From Pseudomonadota bacterium (GTDB lineage: Bacteria > Pseudomonadota > Gammaproteobacteria > Steroidobacterales > Steroidobacteraceae): a stretch of DNA of 34,198 bases. Made by a program: the position numbers and the translations under genes. A model generated the notes under the pieces. The model searched no databases, was not told where the DNA came from, and saw nothing but the letters and a program-made list of their open reading frames with translations. The stretch covers positions 1-34,198 of the forward strand of contig JAJYLP010000033.1 in assembly GCA_021787615.1 (NCBI GenBank), given 5' to 3'. Each line of letters starts with the position of its first letter. Position 1 is the first letter of the stretch. This document shows positions 32,401-34,198 of the stretch, in pieces.

Positions 32401-34198
32401 GGGTGGAGCGCGCATGGCCGGCATCATGGCCATGGGCGATCTGTCGCACGAGCTCGAGACGCTGGTCGGACAGGCCGAGAGCGGCTCGCTGGCCGCCGGC
32501 GATGCGGTGTTCGATGTCATTCAGGCGAGCCTCGATCAGCTCGCGGGCATGCGCGAAGCCGTCGTCAACGGGCAGGGCGTGCCGCCGGCGCAGGCGATGA
32601 TCGCGCGGATTCGCGCGTTGACCCAGACCGGCGTGCCCGGCGCGGCCGCGGCCGCGGCGGCCCCGCCGCCGGCCGCGCGCATCGAGCCCGATCTGCCGGT
32701 TCTCGCCCCCGCCGGGCCGCGGCCGCTGCCGCAGGAGCCCGTTGAATTGACCGGGATGACGGAGCAGGCCGCTGAGGCCGTGCCCGTCGAGAGCGTCGCG
32801 GTCGATCCGGACGCGGTGCCGGTTCTGCAGCCGGCCCAGAGCGCCGCGCCGGCGCCGCCGCCTGTGACCAAGGCTCCCCCGCCGAGCGCACCATCGGAGG
32901 CGCTGGCCGCCCCCTTGCCGGTGCCGCCGGGACGCGAGCCGGTCGGGCCGCCCGAGCGCCAGGAGATGGCGCGCGTCGACGCCGAGCTGCTCGACAAGCT
33001 GCTCAACGTCGCCGGCGAGGCCAGCATCGCCCGCTCGCGGCTCGATCAGCAGATCAGCTCCATCGACTTCAACCTCGGCGAGCTGTCGCGCACTGTGACG
33101 CGCCTGAAGGAGCAGCTGCGCAGTCTCGAGATCGAGACCGAGGCGCAGATCCTGCACCGGCACGATCCGGAGGGCGGCCATCGCAGCGACTTCGATCCGC
33201 TTGAGCTCGACCGCTACTCCTCGATTCAACAGTTCTCGCGCGCACTCGCCGAGACCGCCAATGACGTGGCGAGCCTGCAGCAGCTGCTCGAGAACCTGAC
33301 CAAGGACGCCCATACGCTGCTGCAGCAGCAGGCGCGCACCATGACGGAGCTGCAGAACGGACTGATGCGTACGCGCATGGTGCCGTTCCAACAGCATGTG
33401 CAGCGACTCTCGCGCATCGTGCGTCAGGCGGCGGCCGACACCGGCAAGCGCGCGGAGCTCGTCGTCGAGGGTGCCGCCGGCGAGCTCGACCGGCAGGTGC
33501 TCGAGCGCATGCTGCCGCCGTTCGAGCACCTGCTGCGCAATGCCGTGGTGCACGGCATCGAGTCCCCGGAGGAGCGCGCCAAGCGCGGCAAACCGCAGGC
33601 CGGGCGCATCGAGCTGCAGCTGCGCCGCGAGGGCGCGCAGGTCGTGGTGCGCCTGATCGACGACGGCGCGGGCATGAATCTCGAGGCGATCCGCGCCAAG
33701 GGGCGCGCGCTCGGCTTGATTGCGCCCGGGCCGGTGAGCGATGAGGAGGCCATGCAGCTCATTCTCGAGCCGGGCTTCTCGACCGCAGGCAGCGTGACGC
33801 AGCAGGCCGGCCGCGGCGTCGGCATGGACGTGGTGGCCACCGAAATCAAGCGGCTCGGCGGCGCGCTGCACATGGAGACGCACCCGGGCGCGGGCACGGA
33901 ATTCACCATCCGCCTGCCGTTCACGCTCGCGATCAGCCACGCCCTGATCGCGCGGGCGGGCGATGAGCTGTACGCGCTGCCGCTGCCGACCGTCGAGGGC
34001 GTGCTGCGGCTGCCGCTCGAGCAGGTCAATCAGTATCTGGGCACCGACTCGGCGCCGTTCGAGTACGGCGGTCAGCGCTACCGCTTCCAGCACCTGGCCG
34101 TGTTCATCGGCCTGCCCCCCTCGCCGCTGCCGGAGCAGGAGGCCACCGTGCCGGTGGTCCTGGTGCGCGCCGGGGAGCACTCCACGGCGCTGGTGGCC
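29438..34198 (+). CDS. chpA: ChpA/PilL hybrid histidine kinase, N-terminal 1587 residues
   Basis: ATG 29438 opens a frame that stays open to the window end, so the protein is cut. It begins with the FimL-like / Hpt-like region of ChpA (HELHQAQGVLRVLEIYGAALLAEEME, split: HELHQAQGVL and RVLEIYGAALLAEEME). Histidine phosphotransfer sites follow at His664 (HTLKGSGRM), His818 (HTLAGSS) and His985 (HTLKGGARMAG), joined by Ala/Pro-rich linkers. Next come a CheA-type dimerisation region (about 1175-1310) and the kinase domain, with N box NAVVHGIESPEERAKRG (Asn1368), DDGAGM, GRGVGMDVV and GAGTEFTIRLPF. A CheW-like domain begins near 1490. The receiver domain expected at the C-terminus is beyond the window. 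It signals to PilG and PilH. It lies 23 bases after pilJ. Confidence 0.95.
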   Translation, partial: MSEVASQTLELVGHELAQTLAEARAAIESYLEQPDNVTLLERCKHELHQAQGVLRVLEIYGAALLAEEMELVADYLLATVTERKGQAESLDALLRALVQLPGYLERVLGGGRDIALVLLPLLNDLRAVRGSALLSEGTLLLLNLKSDKQAQPQATSPGEPQVTVEQWSRRLRAQFQAGLIGWIRGERIEQNLAALAGVAEKLEQSATRQPVFQLWWVVGAVIEALREGGLEGGVSIKRLLGLADREIRRLYELGEPRYCQSPSVDLLNNLLYYVGRSASSGTRVSAVRTSFRLTELLPVDESIEQERESLSAPNVKLMQTVAAAIREDLAKVKEVLEQFGRRGATESEELRPQVALLRKIGDTLGVLGLGAQRATVQTQTERLERMLGGTEPADETALVEVAAALIAVEDRLDDNLVGMIRPAGAEAGEAPGEDREFQQVQAAVLRECIQNLAWIKEAVTQSIGGTPDPAALDSWQGLVTGVKAALLMLGKARAVEVVEGIATQLRRIMRPSAPAVPPGWLDRLADAIVSIEYYMETLQAGRSDPWYMLDNAQSCLQFLERTPQTVSLPALEPSAFAKTVLMTPGETQVAATFPDLAIAPAPAAPRVSSTAKLAALAASANPELVGLFVEEAHEELAKIRRHFPLWDQNPLDRDALEIVRRAFHTLKGSGRMVGARELGELAWSVESLLNRLLDNTLTRSPTILEELRQAIAALPQLIEQLESGRPVQTDVAGITAAAHAMAAGREPDGALEPAAATAPAPSGPQSPAAAPAGMDESLREIYARETETHVATIRAFLKGEAQAPPPHALPEDVYRACHTLAGSSKAAQARHGVRLAEPLDHWIRRVFTSGAGLGTQDLALLADCMTAMESVAEHLEEPTGYFASHLLLVERLGEAEKALDQRIAAAEAPADETSAAPQAAAASAPEAPEPTAPAAEPVIDYDPEVAAVFTEEALELIEGSERALAQWRAAAGSAERAFALKRALHTLKGGARMAGIMAMGDLSHELETLVGQAESGSLAAGDAVFDVIQASLDQLAGMREAVVNGQGVPPAQAMIARIRALTQTGVPGAAAAAAAPPPAARIEPDLPVLAPAGPRPLPQEPVELTGMTEQAAEAVPVESVAVDPDAVPVLQPAQSAAPAPPPVTKAPPPSAPSEALAAPLPVPPGREPVGPPERQEMARVDAELLDKLLNVAGEASIARSRLDQQISSIDFNLGELSRTVTRLKEQLRSLEIETEAQILHRHDPEGGHRSDFDPLELDRYSSIQQFSRALAETANDVASLQQLLENLTKDAHTLLQQQARTMTELQNGLMRTRMVPFQQHVQRLSRIVRQAAADTGKRAELVVEGAAGELDRQVLERMLPPFEHLLRNAVVHGIESPEERAKRGKPQAGRIELQLRREGAQVVVRLIDDGAGMNLEAIRAKGRALGLIAPGPVSDEEAMQLILEPGFSTAGSVTQQAGRGVGMDVVATEIKRLGGALHMETHPGAGTEFTIRLPFTLAISHALIARAGDELYALPLPTVEGVLRLPLEQVNQYLGTDSAPFEYGGQRYRFQHLAVFIGLPPSPLPEQEATVPVVLVRAGEHSTALVA

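Noticed and set aside
1-34198. CRISPR arrays, tRNA or rRNA genes, insertion-sequence ends
   Set aside because: No regular spaced repeats, cloverleaf sequences, rRNA cores or transposase motifs were seen on either strand.

Overview
The window is very G+C-rich bacterial chromosome, roughly two thirds G+C by eye, with dense genes and many GTG starts. Gene content and order point to a gammaproteobacterium. The evidence is yggU-yggT-proC-yggS divergent from pilT-pilU, and gshB-tonB-like-yqgE-ruvX-pyrB divergent from pilG-pilH-pilI-pilJ-chpA. Both blocks resemble the Pseudomonas/Xanthomonadales arrangement. A Xanthomonadales/Nevskiales-type organism is my inference, not a proof. I see no rRNA, tRNA, CRISPR array or intact insertion sequence.

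Layout. 1-4974: end of a MacB-type ABC permease; two abutting PAP2-family phosphatase genes on the minus strand; a SAM methyltransferase; an MFS transporter. 4975-7119: a gene-poor island with a ribbon-helix-helix protein, a HigB/Gp49-like toxin and an Xre/HigA antitoxin. It also holds a candidate sigma-54-driven structured small RNA on the minus strand. 7120-11575: cell-wall genes (lytic transglycosylase with LysM repeats, L,D-transpeptidase) and ppnN. 11576-14900: two small unknown genes, then htpG behind a sigma-32-like promoter and an alpha/beta hydrolase. 14935-17972 (minus): HU-like protein, yggU, yggT, proC, yggS. 18055-21418 (plus): pilT, pilU and a third PilT/PilU-type ATPase. 21537-26426 (minus): PyrK-like flavoprotein, pyrB, ruvX, yqgE, a TonB-family gene, gshB. 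26675-34198 (plus): pilG, pilH, pilI, pilJ and the first 1587 codons of chpA, which runs off the window.

The unifying theme of the second half is type IV pilus retraction and its Pil-Chp chemosensory control. PilT/PilU ATPases pull the pilus in. A PilJ receptor, PilI adaptor, ChpA kinase and PilG/PilH regulators make up the signalling arm. The TonB-family gene occupies the place of Pseudomonas tonB3, which is linked to twitching.

Most unusual points: the candidate sigma-54 small RNA; a three-gene RHH-toxin-antitoxin module with a tandem operator and a toxin that has no start codon at its expected N-terminus; a PilJ with almost no periplasmic domain; three tandem retraction-type ATPases; a PyrK-like subunit translationally coupled to pyrB; and a PAP2 protein with glutamate in place of a catalytic histidine.
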